The notes beneath the pieces were generated by a model. That model was not told where the DNA came from and ran no database searches. It worked only from the letters and a program-made list of their open reading frames with translations. This document shows, piece by piece, positions 36,178 through 47,083 of a stretch of DNA of 64,000 nucleotides. The stretch comes from Ganoderma boninense (taxonomy: Eukaryota > Basidiomycota > Agaricomycetes > Polyporales > Polyporaceae), in NCBI GenBank assembly GCA_002900995.3, contig CM035304.1:2199476-2263475 (forward strand). The letters are read 5' to 3'. Positions within the stretch are counted from its first letter, which is position 1; the number at the start of each line of letters is the position of its first letter. A program made the translations under genes and the position numbers.

Positions 36178-37343
36178 ATGACGTTCAATCGCCTCCGTCT
36201 CGGTGGTTACAACAGCCCGTAAGCATGGCATCATTCACCTCATCCGACCTCTAACCTAACGTCTGCAGACGAGTTGCACTTGCAGGACAGCTTGTATTCG
36301 CCTACATGTCTATGGCTTCACTCCTTGCCTGGCGAGGAACCTGCCGCATCAATCTCGACCTGGTTAACAAAGAGCTTCGCGAGTCCCTGGAAGCCCTCGT
36401 CGGCAAGTTCTTCCCAGAACCTGCGGTATTCCTGGACGTGATTACACCGTGGAACGCCCTCATCGTGGGTGAAGCCGCCCTCTCCCATATCCTTCGCCAC
36501 CCCGCCGTATGCAAAACCTCGCTGGAAATCGCCATCGGCAATCTGTATTTTACCCCGTTCTTGGACAGTCTGTCCCGCCTCCTTCCGTATGACACCGTCC
36601 TCGCATCCCGCGTAATCAAGCCGCCCCCTCCCGGGTTCCAGTACCATCGGCATATCACCCGCGTCGCTGAGTATCGTCTAACGTCAGGCATGCTCATCAT
36701 CGTATACGAGTCATGTACCCCTTCCGCATGCGACGTCGTCAGTGGGTATTGGACGACGGCCCTCATGAATTTCGTCAACAGCCACTCCATCGGTTGCGCC
36801 TATCCACGCCTCACTTTAAATCATTGTACCCTCTTGTGCGACACTCGATCATCTACGATGGACTGGGCGGACCATACGATGTCAGTTACGCTGGATCGCC
36901 TTGGATTCGAGAAGGACCTCGTCTCTCGGAACTGGCCGCTATACGCCCGAGGTCCGACTTCGCCATGTCCTGCAGTAGAAGGCTGCGGTAGAAACCTGTA
37001 CGTTTGCCCTCATCAGGGCAGATTCTTCGGAGACCGCGGTTCGCTTGTTGTGTTCGTGCACAACTTACCCACTGGCATGAAGGATATACGGGAGTTGTCG
37101 GTAGCACCTTACGGACCCATGGTGGCTTGGCGTCTGCCTTCTACCGGCTTATGCGAGGGGGGCTGTCTCGTGTACGACAAGGTCCTTCCGCCGTACGTTG
37201 TCTCTATGTTGACTCAATTTTGCGACCGTAGTTTTGTGTTATCGCACTTGGATGCCTCGGCCCGTACTGTTTCGCAACAACCCTCGTGGCACCTGAATGA
37301 AATGTCTCCTTTAGCCAGAGGTGGACGTCGCTACTCCTTATGA
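36178..37343 (+). CDS. F-box-like/nucleotidyltransferase-fold-like protein, copy B
   Basis: Function unknown. A short first exon (36178-36218, MTFNRLRLGGYNSP) joins 36269-37343 in frame to give 371 residues. The N-terminal helices (QLVFAYMSMASLLAWRGTC) resemble an F-box. The middle has the GEAALSHIL turn with a following strand (TSLEIAIGNLYF), in the place where a nucleotidyltransferase would have Gly-Ser and DxD, but the acids are missing. The C-terminal Cys-rich module (LYVCPHQGRFFGDRGS, then PYGPMVAWRLPSTGLCEGGC) matches copy A closely in motif order. Copies A and B are thus full-length paralogues on opposite strands and on either side of the Helitron/R2 block. A loss of catalytic residues would suggest a binding rather than an enzymatic role. 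Confidence 0.6.
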
Positions 37344-38099
37344 CCCGTATAACCTTACTTACCTCCTTTGCCCACGTACTCCTGTGATTTGATGTTAGAG
37401 CGCATATGCCTAGGGTACCGTTGCATGTTACATCGTCGTCAGGACCTTACAACGTATACGTACGCCGGCCTCACAGCCGTTTTCGAAGCATGTCACCTCT
37501 GCAATACAGCTACGGGCCTCATAACGTACAACTGCGAGCACTGACGTGCCACACTCACGACTCTCCTGCTCAGGTAGGTTTTTAGGTAAAGCTGGACGGA
37601 GACGGAGTTAATAGACCGACTACGCTATGACAAATAGCTCAGGTAACTAGGTGGAAGTAGGTACCTCGCCGGCCCGTAGATAAAGACGCTGATGTAATAG
37701 TAGGGTTGATGTAATAGTAGGGCGAAATTCAGAGCAGATGGGTGAGATGAGATGGCAAAGATATGGGGGGAGGATCGCGAGGACGGAAAGGATTCGTAGC
37801 GCGCTTGTAGGAACCCCAAATGCGAGCTGGACAGGCACTGTGCGTGAGCACCGGCGCTTGATTATATAACACCCTTTGCCGATTTTTGGCACCAAAGTCC
37901 TGCCGTCAGCCCCCGCTGTAGCCTTACCCTATCCATGTCTACCAGCTCATTCACCTCACATCTGCTGGTCCCATGCATCCTGAGACACCTTCTACACTGC
38001 GTTCTTGATTCTCGACCGGCGGTAGCGGTACTCCACTAGGACTCGAGCTGTACAGCCCAGCTACGAAACGCGTTCCGCAACTGGTACTACTAGGCCCTA
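37344..38099. other. No gene seen; short tandem repeat
   Basis: Convergent 3' flanks of copy B (+) and the next gene (-). Near 37691-37722 the unit ttgatgtaatagtaggg occurs about twice in tandem. Nothing else was recognised. Confidence 0.45.
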
Positions 38100-39010
38100 T
38101 CAAGCATAACAGTCGTCAATGTTGTGATCGTCCACGCAGCCCGACACCGAGTTTATCCTTTCACCGGTGGCAGACGCCTCTCGCGACGGGAGCTGGGCAT
38201 TCTCAGAGAGCCGCTCCACACCAACCGGTGAAATCAACTCCCTCCCACCTTCGCCGTCACCCTCTGCCTCCTTCTTAACCTCACGTTTGTGACCATCGTC
38301 TTGTACACGGTGCTGTGCCACTGACTCTTCTTGCCTCCTACCCAGTGACTCTGGAGGCCCAACGGAGTCGCCCCTTCTCCGCATCTCCTCGACAAAGGAC
38401 CTCTCCGCCTCCTCTATCTCAACCGGGTCGACACCCCTGTCGTCCGCATCGAACTCCGGTACCATGCTTCCAACACCAATTTCCGCCGAGTAACTCGTCC
38501 TGCACCTCGTGTTCTTGGTGAGAGCCACATCCACTGCTATTCCGTCCACTCCGGTGAAATTATCTTGCCGAACGGTTACCGTAACTAGAAGCCCCGGCTT
38601 CAGCCCCGTCAGTTTTTTTCAGTGCTCACGTAAACGCATACTTACACGAATCCGCCTGCTGTTGACATAGTTGATGACCAAGTACACCGGGTTTGCCATC
38701 GCGTTTGGCGGCATAAATACCGTTATGCCAGAGACGACGTGCGGTCTGTTGACGTCGGGCTCCCCATCGCCCGGACACTGGCTCGACGCGTAGACAATGC
38801 TCCACTGCGTCTTGAGCCTCACGTCGCTATGACCGACCCGCTCGAGTGTTATTTGCACTAGAGCGTGTCGCTTAGAAGGTACGTCGGTCTTATTAGCGTA
38901 CTGCATGCAACGACAAGAATCGCTTATCTCACCTTCGTCCTTGTGCCAGGATGACACGGCAGCGCGATGTACAGTGGAGTCGACAGGATCACCCGTGGAG
39001 CACGCCCCAT
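38100..39010 (-). CDS. Unknown protein, possible OB-fold with charged tail
   Basis: Three exons (39010-38933, 38900-38646, 38597-38100) join in frame to 276 residues, with introns of 32 and 48 bases. The middle exon has alternating strands (HALVQITLERVG, KTQWSIVYAS, HVVSGITVFMPPN, VYLVINYVNSRRIR). The third opens with PGLLVTVTVRQDNFTG and GIAVDVALTKNTR, a pattern like a five-strand OB barrel. The rest is a long charged, mostly acidic tail (EFDADDRGVDPVEIEEAERS onward). An OB-like core with an acidic tail is the layout of many single-strand DNA-binding proteins, but no sequence signature proves this. A related layout is seen at 44333-45819. The first exon (MGRAPRVILSTPLYIALP) could be extended upstream if the start is elsewhere. 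Confidence 0.5.
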
Positions 39011-39669
39011 TGCGGCGGTAGGCTTGTGTATCGCTTGTATGCCACCCTCCCCATTTATCTATGTATACATGACTAAGTTTCGGTGCGGACAACAGCTCGA
39101 CATCTCGAATTTGCAATTCCAATCATCGGATGCGGATCAGTCGCATCGAAGCGGCGTAGTACTCCGCCGACTACGCAGCGTATTGCCTATACGAAGCGGT
39201 GCGTCCTATTCACCGTGTTAGATACGTCTCACAGCTCACGTCAGACCTCCGCACGATTCCTGTGCGAATATTGCCACTGTCCGTCATGCTTCCGCCAACC
39301 GCCCGACCGGCACAAGTTCGAGGAACACAGTACATCAAGCGCCGTGGCCGTGTTGACGCCTACGAGCCAGTTATATTTGCTGTGAGTCGCGGTCAGAAAT
39401 GTCTCCTGCATAACGGACCCCTCACACTTCACTATCTTACACTCGACGATTCCTACAGACCACATAAGTCGGACCATCCCCGCACTGTCGACTGCTGGCG
39501 TGCGCTGCTGGTCGTTTCATGCTACCCACGTGCGTGACGTCACACCGCCTAACAGGCACCATACTTACGCGGGCTACATAGGCCAGACCATTCGACTACA
39601 GACGCTTGGGCACACGTCCTCGCGATATGCAACACTACAACCCTCCTTTCCTGTGCTCGTACGGGCCAC
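39011..39669. other. No gene fixed; possible plus-strand exon
   Basis: A plus-strand frame at about 39199-39537 has strand-like stretches (LRTIPVRILPLSVML, AYEPVIFAVSRGQKCLL) that could be an exon of an unknown accessory gene. No start, partner exon or motif could be fixed. Confidence 0.35.
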
Positions 39670-40455
39670 GTGTTACGGAATGCAGTCGCTGCCGAACTAC
39701 GGGCCCGGGTGTTCAACCTGTTCGAGCAAGTTTTTGCGCGACACTTTCGTCACTTTACCGGCCTCCTCCGCCTCCACGATGCGATTGTATCAGGCTCTAC
39801 CGCATTAGCCTTCTTTTTGTCACCCGTCGATTGGGAGCCTGGCGATCTCGACGTCTATGTCGCAGACAGCGCGTACGCCGACTTCGTATGTGATTTCGAG
39901 CGCATATTCCCTGTTATCCTGGACGACGACACAACCTCTCGGTATCCTGATCGGTACACGGGAATCCGGGGGGTTCGACGGTATCGTACCGCTGCTGGGA
40001 AGCGTATCGACGTCATCCGGAGCAACTGTCCCAACGCCGCTGCTCCTCTACTCTATTTTTGGTCCAGCGTGGTGGTGAACTTCATCACCTCCCGCGGTGC
40101 CGTATGCGCCTTCCCGAAGACCACCCTCTCCTGCGAAGGTCTCGTCGTCGACGGCGGGCTACCACAGAAGGCATGCCACGCGCGAGACAAGTATCAAAGC
40201 CGCGGCGTTAGGTTTTCCGAGGTGGCCTCGTGGCGGCCTGATCAGGGTTTGCAAGAGGACCACCCTCGGACCTTTTCCTCAGACGATATATTGATCCTCG
40301 ACTTCTATACCGTGTGGCCGAGTTCTCTTCCATTGCCCATCTCCCGCACCGGGTCCGCATGGGTCATTAAACCGCCGTCCAATATGAGCATTTCAAGTGA
40401 GAAGCATCTGCACTCTTCCCGCGAGTGTCCCGTTCTCACGTTTTGCCCCTTGTAG
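39670..40455 (+). CDS. Nucleotidyltransferase-fold-like protein, copy C
   Basis: Function unknown. This copy shows the nucleotidyltransferase-like turn best: SGSTALAFFL is followed by GDLDVYV, the Gly-Ser plus Asp-x-Asp arrangement expected for metal-binding acids. A third strand follows (GKRIDVIRSN), with an Asp in the usual place. The N-terminal helices (LFEQVFARHFRHF) precede it, but the F-box-like start seen in copies A and B is not clear. The frame begins with GTG, so an upstream exon is likely. The C-terminus here lacks the Cys-rich module, although more exon sequence may follow beyond 40455 (a frame to about 40548). If any of the three paralogues is catalytically active, this is the best candidate. 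It lies between the possible OB-fold gene and the transcription-factor gene. Confidence 0.55.
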   Translation: MLRNAVAAELRARVFNLFEQVFARHFRHFTGLLRLHDAIVSGSTALAFFLSPVDWEPGDLDVYVADSAYADFVCDFERIFPVILDDDTTSRYPDRYTGIRGVRRYRTAAGKRIDVIRSNCPNAAAPLLYFWSSVVVNFITSRGAVCAFPKTTLSCEGLVVDGGLPQKACHARDKYQSRGVRFSEVASWRPDQGLQEDHPRTFSSDDILILDFYTVWPSSLPLPISRTGSAWVIKPPSNMSISSEKHLHSSRECPVLTFCPL

Positions 40456-41595
40456 CATCCACCCTGACGGTGTGTCAGAATTCGATGCCAGACCACTCCG
40501 CGTCGCTCGACAGACCGCAGTGTTCCGCCTCTCGCGGCGCGATTGATGTAGAATCAGAAGCCCGCACTTTCCTTATATAGATGACTCTGCATTCGTTGCG
40601 TAGCGATCATTGACAACCGACCTTTGTATGTACGAGACTCAGGAACTGCCGTCGCGTACGAGAACGACCTTGTTAATTCTATTGGGCCCCGTCGACGTTC
40701 ATCTGTGCGCGCACCATATTCCGATACGGTCTCTTACCTGAAACTCCGATAGACTATCCGACACCCCGCCTCCATACATCGAAGTTGGAACCATTTTCCG
40801 CTGAGCGTCTTTCCCCACATGAATTTCACTGCCTCTGGTGTCAACCATGCGGCACGGCCTCCGATTCGTACCCGCCTCTTCCTTTCGTCAAAAGGGAATC
40901 GCAGGCCCTGACTAGCCGCGAAAAGGCGGAGCGCCGGGTACCAGCCCACATGGCACCTCGGCACCTCTCTGCTACATCGGATTGTACGTATCTCGATCAT
41001 GTCCACCGTCCTCCTTGCCTGCTTCTTCTTCTCTCTTCTACTTACGAACCAGCCGAATAGCCATCCGCAGATGCCTCCAGGTCGCATCAGCCGGCAGACG
41101 GAAATTTGTATCTAGCTGACACGCATGCTTCCATCATCACCGCGTCTGCACGCCCTGTAGTCCTTTGTTGGCCGGATTTGTAGCTCGAGTTTCTCCCTGT
41201 GAACTTTGCCTTCGACATTTGCTGCCACGAAGGCTTCCCTAGGCAGTGGCGATGATTGCCAATCGACCATTTTCAGGCGACTCGTAGATGAATCACCAAT
41301 CGGCGTTCCTCCTTACATTTATTAGGCCGGCTGCTTTGCCTCGAATTTCCCGTCGGTCCTCCCACCCACCCATACACCCTTGCTTATGCTCCAAGTCCCT
41401 CCGCCAACTGGCTCAGGATCCAACGGTGCGTCCTTGCCTTCTATCATGTCACCCTGCCCCTTGCTCACATGGCACACCTCGTCTATAGGTAATGATGAAG
41501 GTGGTCAGCACGTTCCCTACGGTTCTGGTCCTTCACGAGCAACTAACGTCTACCTGATTATACCCCTCCAACCCTGCGTCGACGCTCAGGCGACG
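40456..41595. other. No gene seen
   Basis: Space between copy C and the Zn2Cys6 gene, holding the promoter of the latter. A minus-strand frame near 40734-41087 shows no motif. Confidence 0.45.
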
Positions 41596-43664
41596 ATGCC
41601 GTCCCGTCATTCTACGTGCGGAAAAAAAAGAAAGCGGTGAGGGCGTGTTTGAGGTGTCGAAAGTACAAACGCGGCGTACGCACTGCCCTTCCGTTGACAT
41701 ATGGGTCCAACTGACCGCCTCTGCATAGTGCTCTGCTAACCCCTGCCACCATTGCGTAAGGGCGGGCGTCGCGTGCGAGTGGCTCGCGATCCCGGATCGA
41801 CCGCCTCCCGTCCAAGACACGTTCATTCCTCCAACATCAGCCGCCGCCAGCTCTCAAGGTCAATACGGCAGGTCGCAGGTATGCAAACCCCGTCGGATGA
41901 ATCTTGAGTTGTCTCTGACTCGGTCTCGCAGTTACCTGGCTCGCTCCCTTCCGGGCCACATGAGACTCACGGCATCGAGGTCGACTATCCCATAGAACCA
42001 CGCCCACCTGTACCTGGTCAAGGAACGCTTTCTGCTATGCACCAGGTCTTTGGCGCATTTTCACAGGCAGACAGTGTCGATTTCGAAGTTTCGGAAGGAG
42101 CGCCAGGGAACTATCTAACAGTACCATCCGTCGTCCACACGCTTGGCCCCCAGTCAGATACCCCGATCGTTGCGGGGACCCCGTTTTACCCGAATTCGCC
42201 CCTCCCATGGTCGACCCTCAGTCCTACCCATGTCGCTCAACACGTAGACTCCTCCCCCGGCCGCGGGCCTCTCTTATATCCCGTCGATTTGGATGCGCAC
42301 CTCGCTACCATTCAAGGTCAGTGTTTCCAACTCCTGTCTGTTCTAATGTATCTGACGCATATCGTGCATCCGTCTACAAGGCCGTTTCGACAGGGCCGAG
42401 GCTGCCCGTTCATTGGCTCAGGAGGGATGGGATCGTACCATTTCAGAAGCCGCGCCGTATGCCCTTCTCCGTGATGCGGCTCCTCCGGTTCGTATTCGCC
42501 AACCTCTCTGTCGCGTATACGACTTCGTACATACTAATGTCGTTGCCAGGTATATACGTCGGCTCGTCTTTCAGGCGTGCCGCCCACCTATGCGGCACAG
42601 TCCCTTGACGACGCAGACATGTCGCTTCCGATGCCCGAGACGTCGACTGCTTCTCAGTTCGCCGACTTCGGTCCATCTGATCCTGGTCTCGAAGGCACGC
42701 GTCCGTTCCCCGACGCTGGGTTCCACGTCGGAAATCCCACGATTCCTTCCTTGGTGCCCGTCACAGTACCCCTCTTTCCTGGCGAAGGTGGCGACAGCTC
42801 ACAAGAAGACGCAGTTTCGTCGTCGATCGACATTGACTTCCATGGCGCGGATCCTGTTCTTACGTCGATCTTTCCGCGGGACGCACCTCTTCTCGTTGAT
42901 CATGGCCTGAACGATGGGTCCTACATCCGTGGTTTTTCAGCCAACGGTACCGGCGCGTCAGCCTCAGACTCTGGGCTTCCATCGGGTCTGGTGCCGTGCG
43001 CGATCCCGATCATAGACCCCCGTTTCCAATCCGCCTTTCCTGACAGTCTTTTCGCCGCCTCCGACATGGGTATGTGCCCTCCCCAGGTTGTGCTCTCCGT
43101 TCCTTCTCCACTCGCCATGCGTCAGTCGTACAACCACATCACGGATACGGCCACGCCGACCGGGCAGTTCACGACCTCCACCGCCGATTTCTATGACGCG
43201 AATGTCCAGCACATGATGCATGCTGCCTCCCCTCCGGACGCCTTTATACCTCAAGGGTTGGGTCCTTCCCACTCGATCGACGCCACCTTCGTTAACAGGG
43301 CGGACGTCTACGAGTCAGATGCATTTGCTTCCCCTGTGGACCAGGCTACCTCTGCGTCTACGGTCACCTACAGACCGAACGCCTTTGACCCAGATGGCCC
43401 TTTCACTTTCACAGACGCTGACTTGTACAACGGCGAGGCTCTTCCGCCGTCAAGCTATCCTTCCTCGGTCGAACAGCCTGGTCACCGGCTCGGGTATGCT
43501 TCGCCAGATAACGCGACGCCGATCGTCGACGCAGAGTTCCATGCGTGGTTGGCCGCCGGCGCGCAGGTAAGTGACGGCCACATGGGCTTACCCCGTAGTC
43601 CTCGCTGACCGTAGACCAGATCCCTTCCTTCGACATAGATGACACGTTCGATTTTCGCGTTTAG
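41596..43664 (+). CDS. Zn(II)2Cys6 transcription-factor-like protein
   Basis: Such proteins bind DNA through a fungal binuclear zinc cluster. The cluster is split by an intron (41676-41728): ACLRCRKYKRGC before and at the junction, then SANPCHHCVRAGVACEW. This gives Cys-x2-Cys-x6-Cys-x4-Cys-x2-Cys-x6-Cys, the full six ligands. A long Ser/Pro/Asp-rich region follows in later exons (about 41941-42309 and 42570-43565). It has repeated short units of the type VPSVVHTLGP and FPDAGFHVGNP, and the last exon ends in FDIDDTFDFRV, an acidic-aromatic end typical of activation domains. TAG is at 43662-43664. The ATG at 41596 is one base out of frame with the cluster across an A-run at 41622-41629, so either the run is miscounted or the start lies upstream. 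Its targets are unknown; other island genes are possible. Confidence 0.75.
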
Positions 43665-44332
43665 TATTCCACTGTGGCCAAGTCCGGACGCTTTCGGATG
43701 CCAATATCGCCGCCGAGTGGAGTAGATGCTGCGTGAAACGTCCTCGTCGGTGCATGGAGCCATGAGGAATTGATGTCGACTCCTATACCGCGGTTCCGGT
43801 CGTTTGGGACTAGTACGCTTCTATCATGTATTGGCCGACTGAATTGGCTTGTCCCTTCCTTGGCTCTCCGACTTCCCTCCCGCCCATTGTCCAGCGTATA
43901 CGACGTGTATGTTCTGGTCTCGTTGGTATGCTCCATACATGTCACCCCCTATCCAGGTGTAGCACGCTCGTTTTATCAGTCAGGTCCTCTCGTAACCCAT
44001 CATAGTCCACTGCTTGAACTTTCCGATGTACACCGCGTTCGAAGAGATCGCCAACAACACCTTCGTTCAGACGTACCCACAGCAAATATATCAGTGGACA
44101 CATGCCCTTCATACCATTCACGATTCACCAACAAGCACAGACCTCGACGATAAATTAGTACAGAACAGACTACACCTGTACGCAAAACACGCGCAAGGCA
44201 CCTCCTCCCAATAAATAAGTACATTCCGCCACAACTGAATAACAGTTCACCGCAGTACCGACGTCCGGCACAACCAATCGGTCCAGAGCGACGAAGCTCC
44301 GTACTCAGCGACTAGCTAAGAGCAGCCGGCCC
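43665..44332. other. Mostly no gene; possible small frame
   Basis: A plus-strand frame from the ATG at 44026 to 44214 encodes 62 residues (YTAFEEIANNTFVQTYPQQ at its start). It has no motif and may be the last exon of an unseen gene or chance. The rest is intergenic. Confidence 0.3.
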
Positions 44333-45819
44333 TTAAGATCGCCTACGCGAGGCGCGCACAGTTCGGCCGCGCTTGTCCTCGTCTCCTGATGCCCCGATAG
44401 TCCCCAGCATGTTCTGACCGTCCTCTTTACCCTCCTCGTCACGTTGGATGACGTCGAAGTCTGACAGACAGGTTAGCAGTCTTCACCTCCCCCTACCAAC
44501 TCAGTCTCTCACCTGCAATGTCCACATCGTCCCGCAACCTCTGCGTATTATCGTCTCCTCGACGGCCATCGACGTCCATCGAATCCTGGACTCCAGCGAC
44601 CTCTGCCTTCTCAACCCATGGCTCTTTAGCCCCCTCAACCTCCACTCCGTCCATACCCTTCGCATGTGCCTCGACATTACCCCCAGGCAACGCTGCGACG
44701 ACACCAAGCTGATCATCGGTTTCCACTGCCGAACGAGTAGCCGTGCCAACAATGATATAGTCAGTATCTGCTCCCAGTTGTCAAAACACGCACACTTACT
44801 GCTATCCCCTGCTTGGTCACAGAACACCGGGGGCGGTAGGCTGTGTAAGTCTAAGGCCGGAGCGCCGTAGTCGGTGGCATCGACGTCGGCGCGCTTGAAC
44901 AAGACCAGGTCAACCGGGTGGAACTGTGGAAACCAATTCGCCCCCGTAACATGGTAAGTCGTCAAGAACGAAACCCCAACGACGTCCCCGCGGCGAAGGA
45001 TGGTACAGTTGCTTTCGGCGATAGGTAATGTGCGGTTCCCTTCCTTTACCCACACCCTCGGACGGTCCGGGTTCGCTCGATAGTCCTTCGAGGACCGATC
45101 TCCATCCAGTATCCAGTCGTGCAAATGCTTCGGCGGCGCAACCCGGCCATCCTTCGCTCCTCGTTTCAGAAATACCGGTGTCTGCATCCAGAACTTCGTG
45201 CGATACCGAGCCTCTTGACCGGATAAGTACGGACGACGCGGTAGATTGCCACTGTTGAATCCATCCAATCCCCTCATGTAGTCGTCGAGTACCTGAATCA
45301 AGGTGAGTACCCGCTCAAACAAGCCTGCCATTGACTTACCCATTGACCCTCGTACAGGCTCAAGTCAATGGAGCTGTCAAACTTGTACGTGTAGAAGCAT
45401 TTCCCGTTCGGACGGCGTTGTCTATAACCACCGCGTCAGGACATCGGACGTGAGACACGGGAGAGACTCGTACACGGATTTCGCATCTACTCCGGCCGGT
45501 ACATCTTGTCCATATGGTACGTAATTTCCCGTGTCGATGTCGTCCGTCTCCGCGATTAACGCCGCATGGCTGAATATTGCAGGACGCTTTGTCTTCGCGT
45601 CGCATATCTACGAGGTGTCTCAGTACAGTCAAGGCGCAGGCACAATCGTATACCCACAATCCAGCGCTGACGGCCAGCATCTTCGGCACTGATGACAGGC
45701 CACGGGGTATCGAGACTCTTCAGGGCAGCTTTGAATGGGAGCAACCCTTTGGCAAACGGGTGTTTCTGATATTTCTCCAGCAACACCTCGGCAGACTCCG
45801 TCGGCGGGGTAGTACTCAT
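44333..45819 (-). CDS. Unknown protein, possible OB-fold with acidic tail
   Basis: Exons run from the ATG at 45819 (MSTTPPTESAEVLLEKYQKH) through pieces reading HAALIAETDDIDTGNYV and KCFYTYKFDSSIDLSLYEG to a large exon ending near 44820. That exon holds LHDWILDGDRSSKDYRANPD and then CTILRRGDVVGVSFLTTYHV with WFPQFHPVDLVLFKRADV. The pair 'RRGDVV-x-VSF ... VDLVLF' is the kind of strand-turn-strand seen in OB-fold single-strand DNA-binding proteins. The C-terminal exons are acidic (DDQLGVVAALPGG, DSMDVDGRRGDD, DFDVIQRDEEGKEDG) and stop at TAA 44333-44335. Proteins of this kind recur in Agaricomycete accessory regions as far as I recall, but their function is not established. A single-strand-binding role is my inference from fold pattern and tail only. 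Confidence 0.55.
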
Positions 45820-46510
45820 GATGTAGCAGGTTGCAAGGAAGACAAGGTCGCACAGGGAGGTGGCTGGTGTGAGACGGCATTGTTCCAATTCACCTTTTAT
45901 ACCACCAACTGCCTCGTGTCTGCCGTCGTCAATGATCTGACAACCGGCCTAGCATGCTCGTATTTCGTACCGTGCGCGTCAAATCGCTTTAACCGAAAGC
46001 GGACCCGACATGTTCGCGCAGTTCAACTACTTGGAGTGATCCGCCAGCTCACCTACATGTGCCTATCAAGTATGTATGTTGCTTCAAACTGTTTGGATCA
46101 GCTAATTCCCGTCAGGCCATGTGGCTGGTTCCCCTACGCGGTCGGCACAACGTCCCCACGGCCAAGCTCGCCGCCGACGTATTGCGTCACCTCATACTAC
46201 CACCGCACCCCTGTCTCGTACGTCGCTCCTCCATAACGGAACAATTCTCTCACTGAGTCACATCCTTTCGTAGTCAATAGCCATGCTTGTACCCATTGAA
46301 CTCCGCACCTTTGTCGGCTATAACATCGTACGTACTCTTACCGTTCACTTTTCCGCTATCTACTCCTCTGCACTCCACATTCCACTCCTTTCCACATCCT
46401 CTGCTCGATCTCTCGTACCCTTTGGTAAATCCGTCTGACCACGACATTGTCCATCCCTATGCTGATCGGTGCTCCACAACAACCGCTTAGCCTCTTTCCG
46501 TACACTGCCA
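45820..46510. other. No gene fixed
   Basis: Divergent space between the possible OB-fold gene (-) and the 172-residue unknown (+). An ATG at 46283 followed by a short frame to a GTACGT donor (46327) could be an upstream exon of the plus-strand gene, but I could not join it. Confidence 0.35.
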
Positions 46511-47083
46511 ATGGCGAAGGCCCGCCGTCAGGCCACACGTGCAGTTCCTAATGCTGTCACCCGGTGGAACAATGCCATGCTGAACAGTATTCGCTTGGTA
46601 CGAATAGTTTTCTCTAAACCACCACATGCATCCTACTAAGTTAGTCTGTAGGGCTTGGTTCGCCGACATGTCGTGGCACTGTTGTACCCAATGTGCGGCG
46701 GACCCACTCGCCTTGTCAAGCTCCCTGCAGACAGTCCATTCACTGAAGAACCTGGGTCTGATGTTTGGCCCGAAGACCTCTCTACCAGACGTTGGTACAC
46801 TCGCGGCTCTCAGCGTACTAGAATTTCCACCCTCCCGAACGACATAACCTTCACCCTCCCAAACAACTATTCTCTGATTACGTCCAAATGCTCATCTACG
46901 GCCACCGTAAACCGCACCATATACGATTCTTGGGGCTTAACCGTTCGTGGGCATGTCATCGTGATCCGCCATGCCGCTGCGAACCGCATGCGTGTCACCA
47001 ACGTCGTCCAAGCAGAGCGGCCATTCATCGACTACCTAGTTAGAAGGTATAATAGCTCGCATACTTCCGTCACTGTGGGCTGA
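46511..47083 (+). CDS. Unknown 172-residue protein
   Basis: Two exons (46511-46597 and 46652-47083) join in frame over a 54-base GT-AG intron. The N-terminus is basic (MAKARRQATRAVPNAVTRW), the middle has RRWYTRGSQRTRISTL, and the C-terminal half is made of likely strands (DITFTLPNNYSLIT, GLTVRGHVIVIRHAAAN) followed by an acidic patch (QAERPFIDYLVRR). I do not recognise a family by name, although small proteins with a 'GLTVRGHVIVIRH'-type strand pair resemble others I associate with Agaricomycete accessory loci. The basic N-terminus would allow nucleic-acid binding, but this is not shown. It is the last accessory gene before R1 and has the same orientation. Confidence 0.55.

Noticed and set aside
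45577..46236. Plus-strand frame of about 219 codons
   Set aside because: It overlaps well-spliced minus-strand exons of the possible OB-fold gene in its first half and shows no motif.
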